Source of the DNA: FEN-1297 sp046706945
GTDB taxonomy: Bacteria > Bacteroidota > Ignavibacteria > Ignavibacteriales > Ignavibacteriaceae
Length of the DNA: 64,000 nucleotides
Assembly (NCBI GenBank): GCA_046706945.1
Contig: JBJKOY010000213.1
Location: forward strand, 1-64,000
Reading direction: 5' to 3'
The notes beneath the pieces are model-generated. The model made no database searches, was not told the origin of the DNA, and saw nothing but the letters and a program-made list of their open reading frames with translations. Position numbers and translations under genes: made by a program. Shown piece after piece: positions 34,892 through 44,476 of this stretch; the stretch's first letter is position 1, and each line of letters begins with the position of its first letter.

Positions 34892-37462
34892 TTGAAGAAA
34901 GTAATTTCGATATTAGGTCTGATTTTATACTTAAGCGCGGCTACCTTCGGGCAGAAGCAAGTATTGACAGTTGTACCTCAGCCTCTTGAATATGCATTCA
35001 CGGCGGAAAAATTCGGAACGGATATTCCCGCGCTTCAATTAATTAAATTTTATAAAGATACCGAGCCGTTAACCATAGCCGTTAATGATCTAATAAAAAC
35101 GTTTATGCTTTGTAAAAATGTTTCCGTTTCCGCCCGGGACAACCCGATCCGTATATTAATCGGTATTCCTGCCGGGAACGATAAATTTAAAAACATATGC
35201 AAAGCGAAAAATCTTTTGCCCGGCAAGGAACTGGGGGACGAAGGATATAAATTATTAATTGATTCGGCCTGCATCATTATCTCCGCGAATTATTCAAAAG
35301 GATTGTTCTACGGCATTCAGTCCCTTAATCAGATAATTCGCGGAGCAGGGAATAATTATCTGCCCGGGCTTAAAATTACGGACCGGCCGGCTTTTAAGTA
35401 CCGAGGTGTTATGGATGATATTTCCAGGGGACCCGTTCCGACCGTTGATTTTATAAAGTATCAGATAAGGCGGCTGGCGGAGTTAAAGATAAATTTGTTT
35501 ATGCAGTACGTTGAGCACGTCGTAAAAACAAAATCGCACCCGGCGTTTGCGCCTAAAGACGGATCGATTACAATCGCTCAATGGAAAGAGCTGGCCGAGT
35601 TTGCGCGAAAATACAATATCACGCTGGCCGGAAGCTTTCAATCGTTCGGACATTTTAATAATATTTTAAGTACCCCGGAATACGCGCGTCTCGGAGAATG
35701 CGGGACTCTCATTTCCCCGGTAAACCCCGAGAGTTATAACTTCCTTAAAGATATTTACTCTGAGATGGTACCGGCTTTCGGGGCGCCGTTCTTTAATATC
35801 AACTGCGACGAGACATTTGACCTGGGAAAAGGTGCCTCAAAAAAACTTGCGGACAGCATCGGTTACGCCGGTCTTTACTACCGTCATATAATGAAGCTTT
35901 ATAAGATATTAAAGAAGCTAAATACCGAAACCATGATGTGGGGGGATATTCTTCTTGAGTACCCGGAATTATTAAAGAAAATTCCCAAAGATATTATTGT
36001 CGCAACCTGGACTTACGACAATCTCGAATCATATTCAAAATACATACTGCCGATAAAAGAAGCCGGGCTTAAATATTTTGCAGCCGCAGGCACACTTAAT
36101 TCAAGAAAAATATTTCCCGACTATCGGCAGACATTCGGCAACATAAATGGATTTGCACAAGCGGCCGAAAAGAATGACGCCCTCGGATTACTTAATACCG
36201 TGTGGGATGACAACGGTACCGCGTTGTTTGCAAACGATTGGTACGGTGTAGCGTACGGTGCAGATAAAAGCTGGAACCCGGTATCAACCGACAGCGCCGA
36301 TTTCGACAGCAGATTTAACGGCGGCGTTTACGGTGCCTTGAATAATAATTTTACCGCGGCAATACATCTGCTCGGAAAATTATCCGGACTCGAACCCACT
36401 TCCGGCATGAACGATAACGTACTGTTCGGACGGGTGCTTCCCGACTCGGGAAAGCAATTACGGATTTCAACGGACGGCTGGGATAAGGTTTCGGATTTTT
36501 CTAATCAAGCTGCGGGGGCATTAAATGACTGCAATTTAAAATTTTACCCGCTTGATAAAAAATATATCGGCTTCATCTGCAAGTTGTACGAAACACTTGC
36601 CGAAGAAAGATTCGACATAATAAAAGCCGCGAAGAGTTATGCTCAAGTCGATTCTTTAATTAACCGTAACCCTGACAAAACAAGGGAAGCAATTATTAAA
36701 TCGGTATATCTCCTCAACCGAATAATCGATAAAGAATATGTGCTGAATTCCACATATGAACAGCTATGGTTGAATGAAAACCATACCTATGCTCTGGACA
36801 AAGTTACGGGTAATTATTATAAAAAAATAGACGCCTTCCGAAAGGTAAAGAACAGGCTCCTTGAATCTTTAAAACTTTTGGACAGCGCACAACCTCCTTT
36901 GAGTATTGACCAGGCAGGCTTGGCGGTATCCGTGCTGACCGGTAAATATTTCAGGGAGTGGCTTGTAATAAAGCCTCTACCTGATAAAGACAATAATCCT
37001 GTTTCGCAAATCGATTACCTGGTTGCCGCCGGGGGTGAGTGTAATACCGCTCCGAAAGTAACCGATGAATTTTACTATAACTCGCTTAAATATCGGTGGA
37101 CAAGAATTGCAAGTCAGTACGAAGATATAGTTGATATCTCGGATTTGTTCCCGGATATAAGAAACTGTTTCGTAAGCTATGCTTTCGCATCCGTAGAATC
37201 GGATAAGGACACAACGGTAAATGCGATGGCAGGATTTGCGGAAGGCATGCAGGTATTTGTAAACGGTAAAATTATATATTCGCATAGCTCAGCAGGCGTG
37301 TTTCTGCCCGATAAATATTCACTCGGACTGCCGCTGCGCAAGGGCAAAAATAATCTGATGATAAAAATATCGGGCTTGAGAAACGATCCGCGGTTTACAT
37401 TCAGACTTACGGAATGCGGCGTTGTTAACCGGAAGAACAGATATAAAATTAATTTCGATTAA
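34892..37462 (+). CDS. Beta-N-acetylhexosaminidase-like enzyme (GH20)
   Basis: 856 residues. Signal peptide (1-20), N-terminal alpha/beta GH20b-type domain (about 25-160, ending LFYGIQSLNQII), then the catalytic TIM barrel (about 165-500) starting FKYRGVMDDISRG. The substrate-assisted catalytic pair is Asp306-Glu307 in FNINCDETF, although the family consensus HxGxDE is reduced to NINCDE. A long helical region and a C-terminal beta-sandwich (about 745-850) follow. It is periplasmic and would remove terminal N-acetylhexosamine. The start is TTG at 34892, preceded by GAGGA overlapping the stop of the isomerase gene. Together with GH105 and beta-glucuronidase it points to a polymer with alternating hexosamine and uronate. 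Confidence 0.85.
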   Translation: MKKVISILGLILYLSAATFGQKQVLTVVPQPLEYAFTAEKFGTDIPALQLIKFYKDTEPLTIAVNDLIKTFMLCKNVSVSARDNPIRILIGIPAGNDKFKNICKAKNLLPGKELGDEGYKLLIDSACIIISANYSKGLFYGIQSLNQIIRGAGNNYLPGLKITDRPAFKYRGVMDDISRGPVPTVDFIKYQIRRLAELKINLFMQYVEHVVKTKSHPAFAPKDGSITIAQWKELAEFARKYNITLAGSFQSFGHFNNILSTPEYARLGECGTLISPVNPESYNFLKDIYSEMVPAFGAPFFNINCDETFDLGKGASKKLADSIGYAGLYYRHIMKLYKILKKLNTETMMWGDILLEYPELLKKIPKDIIVATWTYDNLESYSKYILPIKEAGLKYFAAAGTLNSRKIFPDYRQTFGNINGFAQAAEKNDALGLLNTVWDDNGTALFANDWYGVAYGADKSWNPVSTDSADFDSRFNGGVYGALNNNFTAAIHLLGKLSGLEPTSGMNDNVLFGRVLPDSGKQLRISTDGWDKVSDFSNQAAGALNDCNLKFYPLDKKYIGFICKLYETLAEERFDIIKAAKSYAQVDSLINRNPDKTREAIIKSVYLLNRIIDKEYVLNSTYEQLWLNENHTYALDKVTGNYYKKIDAFRKVKNRLLESLKLLDSAQPPLSIDQAGLAVSVLTGKYFREWLVIKPLPDKDNNPVSQIDYLVAAGGECNTAPKVTDEFYYNSLKYRWTRIASQYEDIVDISDLFPDIRNCFVSYAFASVESDKDTTVNAMAGFAEGMQVFVNGKIIYSHSSAGVFLPDKYSLGLPLRKGKNNLMIKISGLRNDPRFTFRLTECGVVNRKNRYKINFD

Positions 37463-37468
37463 ACATAA

Positions 37469-39184
37469 ATGAAAAAATTATTATTCGTTATCCTTTGCGC
37501 GGCCGTATATATATCGGCACAAGATCAGGACCCTTTAATTGTAGGTAAAAGAATTGCCGACAGAATAATATCCGAAACCAGGTTTGAAACCGTAACCGCC
37601 GCGCAAAAGCCATCCGCCGATGTTCAAGTTATAGACTTTCAAAAAGCCTTCGTATCCGATACGATGAATAATGTTTATGCTATTGCTTATAATTCAATGA
37701 TGGAAAATAAGGAATTGAAATTCGGGATCAGCTATTCGTCGCCCGTTAACGTATGGATTAACGGCAGGCAAGTCTTCGGCGGAAGGGAAGAAAATCGCTT
37801 TGAGTTTAAGGAGATTGCATATTCAATTTTCGTATTCAACGATACGATTAAAGCGGATCTGCGCAGGGGGGAAAATACGTTCGTTGTTGAATCGGCAGGA
37901 CGCGGGAAGGCCAAGGTGTATCTTCGTGAAATTACATTACCGGAAGAGAGACCGGCCTCCGTGTTCGTCCCCTGCAGCAGAGATATAAAAAACTATACGT
38001 GGCCCTGGTGTTTTGTAGCTGCGGGCAAGATAAAAATAGATGTTAACAATATACCGGCCGATATTAAGAGCGGAAGATACATGCATATTATACCGGGGGC
38101 TTTAAAGCTTAAGAAATTAGCTTCTAATCCGAACAGTACATATAAAAAAGATTCTTTCGCCGACTGGAATTATCCCAACGGTATTTTAATGATGTCATTA
38201 GCGGAACTTTCAGAAAAGACCGGCGACGAAATTTACGGCAGGTTTGTTAAAAAATATTGCAACTTCATAAAAGACAACATGCAACAGTTCGGAAAGCAGT
38301 ATTACGAGGATAATGACTTACGCGGCAGCTTTTACCGGATGTTTAGAAAGAGCATGCTCGACGATGCAGGCGCGCCGGCGCTTCCGTTTGCCGAAACGGA
38401 GCTTAATAAGCACATCGATAATTACGATAAAATAATAAACGAGATGGCTGATTATATAATGAACCGGCAGACCCGGTTACAGGACGGGACATTATGCCGT
38501 CCCGAGCCCGAAGAATGGACTGTGTGGGCCGATGATCTCTTTATGTCGGTGCCGTTGCTGTTAAGGGTTGCTATTTTGAGAAATGATGACCGGTATTTTA
38601 ATGAGGCGTCGAAGCAGCTTATAAATTTTAACAAGTATCTTTATGATAAAAGCACGGGGCTTTATCAACACGGCTGGTTCAGTCGTACGGATAAGAAATC
38701 GGGAGTATTCTGGGGAAGAGCGAACGGCTGGGTTATTTGGGCGACGTCCGAAGCGTTAAAATATTTGCCTGAGGAAATTCCGTCATATAATATTGTAAAA
38801 AGAAATTTCATAGAACATCTTAACGGTGTATTGGCCTGCCAGGATAAGGACGGTATGTGGCACCAGGTGCTTGATGATAAAACATCGTTTGAAGAAACAT
38901 CATGCACGGCCATGTTTATTATCGGGCTGTCGCGTGCCGTAACAAGCGGATTGCTGAATAAAGATGTCGGCGCGAACATATTTAAAGCTTGGGATGCGCT
39001 TCAAAGCAGGATAGGTCCGGACAGAATCGTAAAAGATATTTGCTGCGGAACCGGGATCGGCTTTAATAAAGAATTTTATAAGGAAAGAAAAAGGTACGAT
39101 AACGACCCGCGGGGACTCGGCGCGGTTATAACGGCGGCGGCGGAAGTAAGCAATCTTCAAAAATATCTGCAAAAGAACCGGTAA
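37469..39184 (+). CDS. Unsaturated uronyl hydrolase (GH105) with N-terminal beta-sandwich
   Basis: 571 residues. Signal peptide (about 1-17), a beta-sandwich resembling a carbohydrate-binding or NPCBM-like module (about 50-155, VNVWINGRQVFGG), then an (alpha/alpha)6 barrel (about 225-571). GH105 landmarks: WADDLFMSVPLLLR (353-366), with the catalytic Asp in the DD pair, HGW at 401-403, WGRANGWVIWA at 415-425, and WHQVLDD...ETSCTAMF. These enzymes hydrate the 4,5-double bond left by polysaccharide lyases and release the uronyl unit. Its presence implies that a lyase acts upstream, most likely one of the beta-helix or toroid proteins. The extra N-terminal domain makes it longer than the usual 370-residue enzyme. 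Confidence 0.88.
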   Translation: MKKLLFVILCAAVYISAQDQDPLIVGKRIADRIISETRFETVTAAQKPSADVQVIDFQKAFVSDTMNNVYAIAYNSMMENKELKFGISYSSPVNVWINGRQVFGGREENRFEFKEIAYSIFVFNDTIKADLRRGENTFVVESAGRGKAKVYLREITLPEERPASVFVPCSRDIKNYTWPWCFVAAGKIKIDVNNIPADIKSGRYMHIIPGALKLKKLASNPNSTYKKDSFADWNYPNGILMMSLAELSEKTGDEIYGRFVKKYCNFIKDNMQQFGKQYYEDNDLRGSFYRMFRKSMLDDAGAPALPFAETELNKHIDNYDKIINEMADYIMNRQTRLQDGTLCRPEPEEWTVWADDLFMSVPLLLRVAILRNDDRYFNEASKQLINFNKYLYDKSTGLYQHGWFSRTDKKSGVFWGRANGWVIWATSEALKYLPEEIPSYNIVKRNFIEHLNGVLACQDKDGMWHQVLDDKTSFEETSCTAMFIIGLSRAVTSGLLNKDVGANIFKAWDALQSRIGPDRIVKDICCGTGIGFNKEFYKERKRYDNDPRGLGAVITAAAEVSNLQKYLQKNR

Positions 39185-39252
39185 TATAAAGCAAATCATC
39201 TTACGATTTTATACTTACTTGTTAAAAAGAAAATAAGAGGAGCAATATAAAT

Positions 39253-40029
39253 ATGGATACAAATATAGCCCGGACTTTTATAATAGATAACCTAAAAGTT
39301 GTGATAGCATCAGACAGAAAGAAAGTCGGTGAACTTTCGGCGGAAAGGGTTGCAAAATTGATAAAAGAGCTGCTTAAGCATCAGGAAGAAGTAAGGATAG
39401 TATTTGCCGCGGCGCCGTCTCAGAATGAATTCCTCTACGAATTGTCAATTGATAAAAGTATCGACTGGTCGAGAGTAATCGCGTTTCACATGGACGAGTA
39501 CATCGGGTTGCCGGCCGATTCCGATAAGCTATTCGCTAAATATTTAACCGACCGTATATTTTCAAAAGTGCAGTTTAAGAAAGTATATCTGATTAATTCT
39601 CAGGAAACGGACGTGCAAAAGGAATGCGGAAGATACGAGTCGTTATTAAAAGAAAAGATAATTGATATAGTCTGCATGGGCATAGGCGAGAACGGGCATA
39701 TTGCATTTAACGATCCTCCGGTAGCGGATTTTAATGATCCGGAATTTATTAAGATTGTTGTGCTGGATGAGAGATGCAAAATACAGCAGGTAAACGACGC
39801 CGGGTTCGGCAGCGTTGATGAGGTACCTAAAACGGCTTATACACTTACCGTGCCCGCGTTATTGTCCGCCCATTATTTAAGTATAGCGGTTCCCGGCAAA
39901 AGAAAAGCGGAAGCGGTAAGAAATACTCTTCTAAGCGAGATATCCGCCGAATGCCCGTCCACGGTTTTGAGACATCACCCGGAAGCAATCCTTTACCTCG
40001 ATATAGAATCCGCTTCTTTGTTAGAATAA
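39253..40029 (+). CDS. NagB-like amino-sugar phosphate isomerase/deaminase
   Basis: 258 residues of the glucosamine-6-phosphate deaminase/6-phosphogluconolactonase superfamily. FHMDEYIGL (79-86) carries the Asp equivalent to E. coli Asp72. The second motif reads GIGENGHIAFNDP (143-155). Where E. coli NagB has GNDGHIAFNE, with catalytic Asp141, His143 and Glu148, this protein has Asn147, His149 and Asp154. The His is kept, but the Asp is replaced by Asn. It may be a deaminase with a rearranged site or act on another keto-sugar phosphate. AGAGGAG gives a strong ribosome site. It is cytoplasmic and would handle the hexosamine released by GH20. No nagA deacetylase is in the window. Confidence 0.85.
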   Translation: MDTNIARTFIIDNLKVVIASDRKKVGELSAERVAKLIKELLKHQEEVRIVFAAAPSQNEFLYELSIDKSIDWSRVIAFHMDEYIGLPADSDKLFAKYLTDRIFSKVQFKKVYLINSQETDVQKECGRYESLLKEKIIDIVCMGIGENGHIAFNDPPVADFNDPEFIKIVVLDERCKIQQVNDAGFGSVDEVPKTAYTLTVPALLSAHYLSIAVPGKRKAEAVRNTLLSEISAECPSTVLRHHPEAILYLDIESASLLE

Positions 40030-40093
40030 TATTCCGTTAAAATAAAGTATTATATTTGACCGGGTAATAAAAACACAATATTAGTCTTTAGAT

Positions 40094-41230
40094 ATGAAAA
40101 TTCTTATAGCGCCAAACAGCTTTAAGGAATGCGCCGATTCGGTAAAAATAGCCGGATTATTTTACGGATATTTATCCGGGAAGCAGCACTTGGATATAAC
40201 ATTAAAACCGTTGTCGGACGGCGGCGACGGATTTCTGAATGTATGCGTAAAGAATTTTGATCTCGATATACTTACTTACAAAATACCTGCGCCTTACGGA
40301 AGCAAGCCGATAAACTGCAGGGTAGGATACGGCCGGCAAGGAGGAAAAATTTATATTGAATCTGCCGACGCAGTCGGCTTAAAGCTTATTCCAAAGGAAA
40401 AGAGGCATCCGCTTTATTTGAATTCGCGCGGGCTCGGAGTATTGCTATTTAAAATAGCTAATGATATCAGGGCGAAAAAAATTAATGCACGCAAAGTTGT
40501 AATAGGCATTGGCGGAACAGGCACAAACGACATGGCCATAGGCGCGTTATATGAACTGGGATTAAAGCTTCTCGATAAAAACGATAACCTGCTTGAACCG
40601 ATACCTGCTAATTATAGTGAGGTTAGGAAAATAATCCGATCTAAGATCAAATTTCCCTTTAAGGTTGAACTCGTAACCGATGTTATTAATCCGCTTACGG
40701 GAAAGAACGGTTCATCGAATGTGTACGGAAGGCAAAAAGGATTAACATCCGGAGAAATTAAAATTGCCGAAGCCGGTTTTCGGAATATTATAAGAATTTC
40801 AAGGAAAGCGGGAATTACTAAAGATAAAATTTTTATCTCAGGTGCCGGCGGCGGACTTGCGGGCGGATTACAGATGTTCCTTAATGCGGGTGTTATGCTA
40901 TCCGATAAGTTTATATCCCGGGAGCTCGGATTGGCAAAAAGAGAAAAGTACGCAGCGGTTATAACCGCTGAAGGGGCATTCGACGAGCAAAGTTTTATGA
41001 ACAAAGCCGCCGGTACCGTAATTAAAAAGTATTCGGGAACCGGAACGAAAGTATTTTTAGTCTGCGGAAAAATTGACGAAAAAATTTTGGGGAAAATACC
41101 TGCGGACGTAATTCAGGTAGAGTTGTTGAAATATTTTAGCAGCACCGAAGAATCGATAAAGTATTACAAAAGGGGAATAAAATTCGCATGCCGGCACATT
41201 TTGAAAAGCCTCGAATATTATTATCCATGA
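40094..41230 (+). CDS. garK: Glycerate kinase (GarK/GlxK type)
   Basis: 378 residues, the family's usual length. Conserved blocks are clear: MKILIAPNSFKECADS at the N-terminus, PLSDGGDGF (about 40-48), IGIGGTGTNDMAIGALYELG (about 136-155), GAGGGLAGGL, and TAEGAFDEQS near 295-304. It phosphorylates D-glycerate, usually to 2-phosphoglycerate in this family, feeding lower glycolysis. D-glycerate arises from uronate/aldarate breakdown or from hydroxypyruvate, and the isomerase-like gene upstream could connect to the latter. It is the last gene of the locus. The symbol follows the E. coli homologue and does not imply the galactarate pathway. Confidence 0.9.
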   Translation: MKILIAPNSFKECADSVKIAGLFYGYLSGKQHLDITLKPLSDGGDGFLNVCVKNFDLDILTYKIPAPYGSKPINCRVGYGRQGGKIYIESADAVGLKLIPKEKRHPLYLNSRGLGVLLFKIANDIRAKKINARKVVIGIGGTGTNDMAIGALYELGLKLLDKNDNLLEPIPANYSEVRKIIRSKIKFPFKVELVTDVINPLTGKNGSSNVYGRQKGLTSGEIKIAEAGFRNIIRISRKAGITKDKIFISGAGGGLAGGLQMFLNAGVMLSDKFISRELGLAKREKYAAVITAEGAFDEQSFMNKAAGTVIKKYSGTGTKVFLVCGKIDEKILGKIPADVIQVELLKYFSSTEESIKYYKRGIKFACRHILKSLEYYYP

Positions 41231-41308
41231 GTTCGGTAAAAAATTCTGTCCTTTCGGTGTTATTGTTTCCGGAGACGGATAAAACGTCCTGCGTTTTGCG
41301 CCCAAAGT

Positions 41309-41330
41309 AAAAGAACGGACCGTTACTTTT
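41309..41330. terminator. Bidirectional terminator between convergent genes
   Basis: AAAAGAAC and GTTACTTTT flank a short GGACC loop with one bulged A. The A-rich left and T-rich right sides make it readable as an intrinsic terminator from both directions. It lies in the 299-base gap between the rightward glycerate kinase and the leftward GH39-like gene. The rest of the gap shows nothing else I can name. Confidence 0.45.
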
Positions 41331-41529
41331 GCAAACTTCAATTCTTTGTCTTTCGAATAATAGGATAAAACCTTCCAAGTCCGCAATTGTTCCGTAATTT
41401 TACCCGTTCATTTGAAATTATTTTGCAGGTTAATAATAATTTTAAATCTTATCTTCTTATTTTATGAAAACTTAATTGATTGCGTTAGCCTAATAATAAT
41501 GTTAAATAATACGGTACCGGAACCTGCTG

Positions 41530-43089
41530 CTATTTCAATATATAAAACTTCCGTGCCGAATTAATTCCCGGGCCGGTGATTATAACGAAATAAATGCCTG
41601 AGGGCAGGTTTATTGAACCCCGGAAAATTTTGACCGCATTGTTTCCGGGAAACAAACGGCGATCAATATCGTCCAGCTGCCTGCCGAGAATATCGAATAT
41701 ACGGATATTAACATTGGCCGAAGATGATAGATTTATTTGTAAATAAGGCTCAGGCCCTGAATAATAAACCTTTACTTGCGGCGATTGATTGAGCTTAGTC
41801 TTATTGACCAATGTGACCGCCGGGGTATCCATAAATCTAACATCATACCTAAATAGTTCTACCGTGTTTCCGTTCACCTCAACATTAAGTAAATTCGGCG
41901 TTTTATTTACAAGCATTGTTTTTTCGGCAGATGCTAAAACTTCTACATCATCCGATGAGGAAGCCGCGTAACAAAGCTGTGTCCCTTTTGAGAAATACCG
42001 GTTTATGCCTTCAACAACCCAGTAGTGGGGAGTAGGCTGCGCTCCCGTGGAATAATAAGTACTTGTAAATAAGTAATTGTCGATCTCGCCTTCCTCCGGG
42101 TTCCAGACCAAACCGAGAGATGCGTTGTTTAAAATGGCGTGCAAATAACACGATGCGTGGTTCGCGGCCGTGAACTGAGTGTCGGTTGAATCGTCGCCGC
42201 CGTAAAATTCCGATATGACGATAGGCAGATCAATCTTTTGCGAAAGCTGCCGGACCACGAGGCCGAAATATTTGGTTAATTTCATTTTCTCGGAAAATGA
42301 GTAGGTGTTTGTATCGTGATAATCGATCAATGAGTAATCGAAGCAGAAAAAATCGGCCCCGTGCTTGTTCTTCAGCCAATAATTAATTACGTCCCAATCC
42401 TTGCTGCTTATCGGTTTATAAGTGTCGCGTCCGCTCTTTCCCAGTTCTACGCCGCCGTCGCCTTGTATCACTATATAAGGACCACCGATTAAAGCATCCG
42501 GACGAACTGCTTTAACCGAATCGTAAACCGCGTTATATAAATTCGTGTACCTTACGTAATCCCAGTTGTTCAGAGAATTGTTCCAGTATCCTTTCAATTC
42601 ATTCCACACCTGGAAATATTTAACATCGCTATAACGGGAGGCCACAGCCGCACACAAATGCGCGAATGCGCCGTCGTACTTGTCTTCCACGGCAGCTTCC
42701 ATAGACCAGTCGTCCGTTCCCTTCATCCATCCCGGCGCGGTGCAGAAAGTAATCATTCCCGGTTTATTTATTGAGCGCATAAGGTTAACGCGGTGATCAA
42801 GATCCTTCCAATAATAAACTCCCGGCTGCGGTTCCGGATCTCCGGCGCCCCAGCCCATGATGTGTTGGTTCTGGAATGCAATACCGTTGATAAGCAGATT
42901 ATCGGCGTTATGCACCGCAACCGGGTTCCCGTACTCCCAGAACCCGCCGGTATAAGTAACGCCGATTTGGAACCGGCTTACCGTCAGCGGACGCGCCGGG
43001 TCTATATTAATTACGGCATCCTGCGCGTGAATAATCAAACTTGATAATAAAATAATGAAAATTGTGAACGGCTTTTTCAAATACGTCAT
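41530..43089 (-). CDS. Secreted GH39-like glycosidase with type IX sorting domain
   Basis: About 519 residues from ATG 43089 (MTYLKKPFTIFIILL), which gives a clean signal peptide ending IIHA-Q. A start at 43131 would add 14 polar residues. A TIM barrel (about 40-390) has the clan GH-A pair: WNELKGYWN carries the acid/base Glu, and VISEFYGGDD the nucleophile Glu. This resembles GH39 beta-xylosidase/uronidase-like enzymes. A beta-sandwich and a sorting domain (IRIFDILGRQL...LPSGIYFVII...RKFYILK) close it. GH39 includes alpha-L-iduronidase and beta-xylosidase. The specificity here is unknown. It is next to, but on the opposite strand from, the uronate locus. Confidence 0.78.
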   Translation of the reverse strand: MTYLKKPFTIFIILLSSLIIHAQDAVINIDPARPLTVSRFQIGVTYTGGFWEYGNPVAVHNADNLLINGIAFQNQHIMGWGAGDPEPQPGVYYWKDLDHRVNLMRSINKPGMITFCTAPGWMKGTDDWSMEAAVEDKYDGAFAHLCAAVASRYSDVKYFQVWNELKGYWNNSLNNWDYVRYTNLYNAVYDSVKAVRPDALIGGPYIVIQGDGGVELGKSGRDTYKPISSKDWDVINYWLKNKHGADFFCFDYSLIDYHDTNTYSFSEKMKLTKYFGLVVRQLSQKIDLPIVISEFYGGDDSTDTQFTAANHASCYLHAILNNASLGLVWNPEEGEIDNYLFTSTYYSTGAQPTPHYWVVEGINRYFSKGTQLCYAASSSDDVEVLASAEKTMLVNKTPNLLNVEVNGNTVELFRYDVRFMDTPAVTLVNKTKLNQSPQVKVYYSGPEPYLQINLSSSANVNIRIFDILGRQLDDIDRRLFPGNNAVKIFRGSINLPSGIYFVIITGPGINSARKFYILK

Positions 43090-43303
43090 TTTTAAAGTAT
43101 ACTCAATAGACAGCTTATAATAGTTAAACATATTAGTATTTTAACAGTAAATAAATATACGAACAAAAATATCTCCGATTAACTTAATAACAGATTAACT
43201 TAATAACCTTCCCGAATATTTGATATTTATAATTTATTATTTAATTTCTACCCGGTATTTTAATATTTAGTCCCGTACTTCTTATCATTTTATCTAAAGC
43301 AAT

Positions 43304-44434
43304 TTGAGAAAAACTATTCGTCCATATCACTATGCCTTCTGGGAAAAGCTCCCGCTTAGCGCTTATTTTCTATTCACGTTATCTGTATTCTTCAGCTTTT
43401 CGATTTTCGGCACCGCGTTCGACCTTATCCAGAAACTCGCGCCTCCCATTCCTTTAACAATCTTTTGGTCGATTTATTCGGGCATTGTCTCAATGGGATA
43501 TGCATATACTTTTACCCGCAACCGCAAAGCCCTTGTTTTCGTTTTAGTTTTTCAGATAGGAATTCCGTTTATACATTGGAATGAAATCTTTGCCGGATTC
43601 GGAGCATCCTCTCAATCTTCTAAATTAATTTTCGACGCCGTCTGCATTTATATAGGCGTATCTCTCGGATATGTTTTTTTCATCATATTCATATCCCGCG
43701 AGGGAATAAAGCAGCTGCGGCTAAAGACCGAAATAGACCTTGCGGCGGAAATGCACGATGTGCTGGTGCCTTCGATCGAGTTAAATACCGGAAAGTTTGA
43801 AGTATACGGAAAATCCAACCCGGCACTGGAACTCGGCGGGGACCTGATCGATATATTTGAGAAGGACAATCAAATGACCGTATATATTGCCGATGTATCC
43901 GGTCACGGCATCAATGCAGGTTTGCTGATGGGCATGTTTAAGTCCGCTATCCGATCCTGGCTCGGCAGCAACGCACCGTTGACCAAGTTAATAAACGAAA
44001 CTAATAAAACTCTGCACAAATTAAAAAAATCAAACATGTTTGTTACCGGCAGCATTATCAGGTTCCATCCGGAAGCATCGTTAGAGTATTTAACCGCGGG
44101 TCATCTGCCTGTTTTGTATTTCAGGAAAAACTCAAATACCGTTGAGCATCTTTTAATAAAACAGATTCCCGTCACTGTGAAAGAAGATTTTATCTTTTCC
44201 AGTCAATTTATAAATTATTCCGCCGGAGATATTTTTGTCCTGCTTACCGACGGAATTATTGAGGTTATGGATAAGAAGGGAGAACAATTCGGTCTAAAAA
44301 AAGTGGAAGAAATCTTAATGAATAACTCCACGCATAGCGCTAGACAAATTTTCGATATTATGACGGATGAATTAAATAAATTCGGCAAGCAGAAAGACGA
44401 CCAGTCCGCAATAATCGTTAAGTCTCTAGCATAA
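43304..44434 (+). CDS. Membrane-bound SpoIIE/PP2C-family serine phosphatase
   Basis: 376 residues. Five or so membrane helices occupy the first 145 residues (for example LSAYFLFTLSVFFSF and SLGYVFFIIFIS). A linker (REGIKQLRLKTEIDLAAEM) leads to the phosphatase domain (about 165-376). Metal-binding motifs are visible: LELGGDLIDIFEKDN, YIADVSGHGINAGLLMG, LEYLTAGHLPVL, FVLLTDGIIEVMD and QKDDQSAIIV. Such enzymes dephosphorylate anti-sigma-factor antagonists in partner-switching control. No anti-sigma or antagonist gene is adjacent, so its partner is elsewhere. It starts with TTG at 43304 and no clear ribosome site is seen. Confidence 0.88.
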   Translation: MRKTIRPYHYAFWEKLPLSAYFLFTLSVFFSFSIFGTAFDLIQKLAPPIPLTIFWSIYSGIVSMGYAYTFTRNRKALVFVLVFQIGIPFIHWNEIFAGFGASSQSSKLIFDAVCIYIGVSLGYVFFIIFISREGIKQLRLKTEIDLAAEMHDVLVPSIELNTGKFEVYGKSNPALELGGDLIDIFEKDNQMTVYIADVSGHGINAGLLMGMFKSAIRSWLGSNAPLTKLINETNKTLHKLKKSNMFVTGSIIRFHPEASLEYLTAGHLPVLYFRKNSNTVEHLLIKQIPVTVKEDFIFSSQFINYSAGDIFVLLTDGIIEVMDKKGEQFGLKKVEEILMNNSTHSARQIFDIMTDELNKFGKQKDDQSAIIVKSLA

Positions 44435-44476
44435 CAATCTCCAATTATTGTTATTTATTCCGGACTGTAATTTGAT

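Noticed and set aside
40612..41386. Two minus-strand frames over the end of glycerate kinase and the following gap
   Set aside because: They lie mostly antisense to conserved glycerate kinase motifs and show no recognisable protein pattern.
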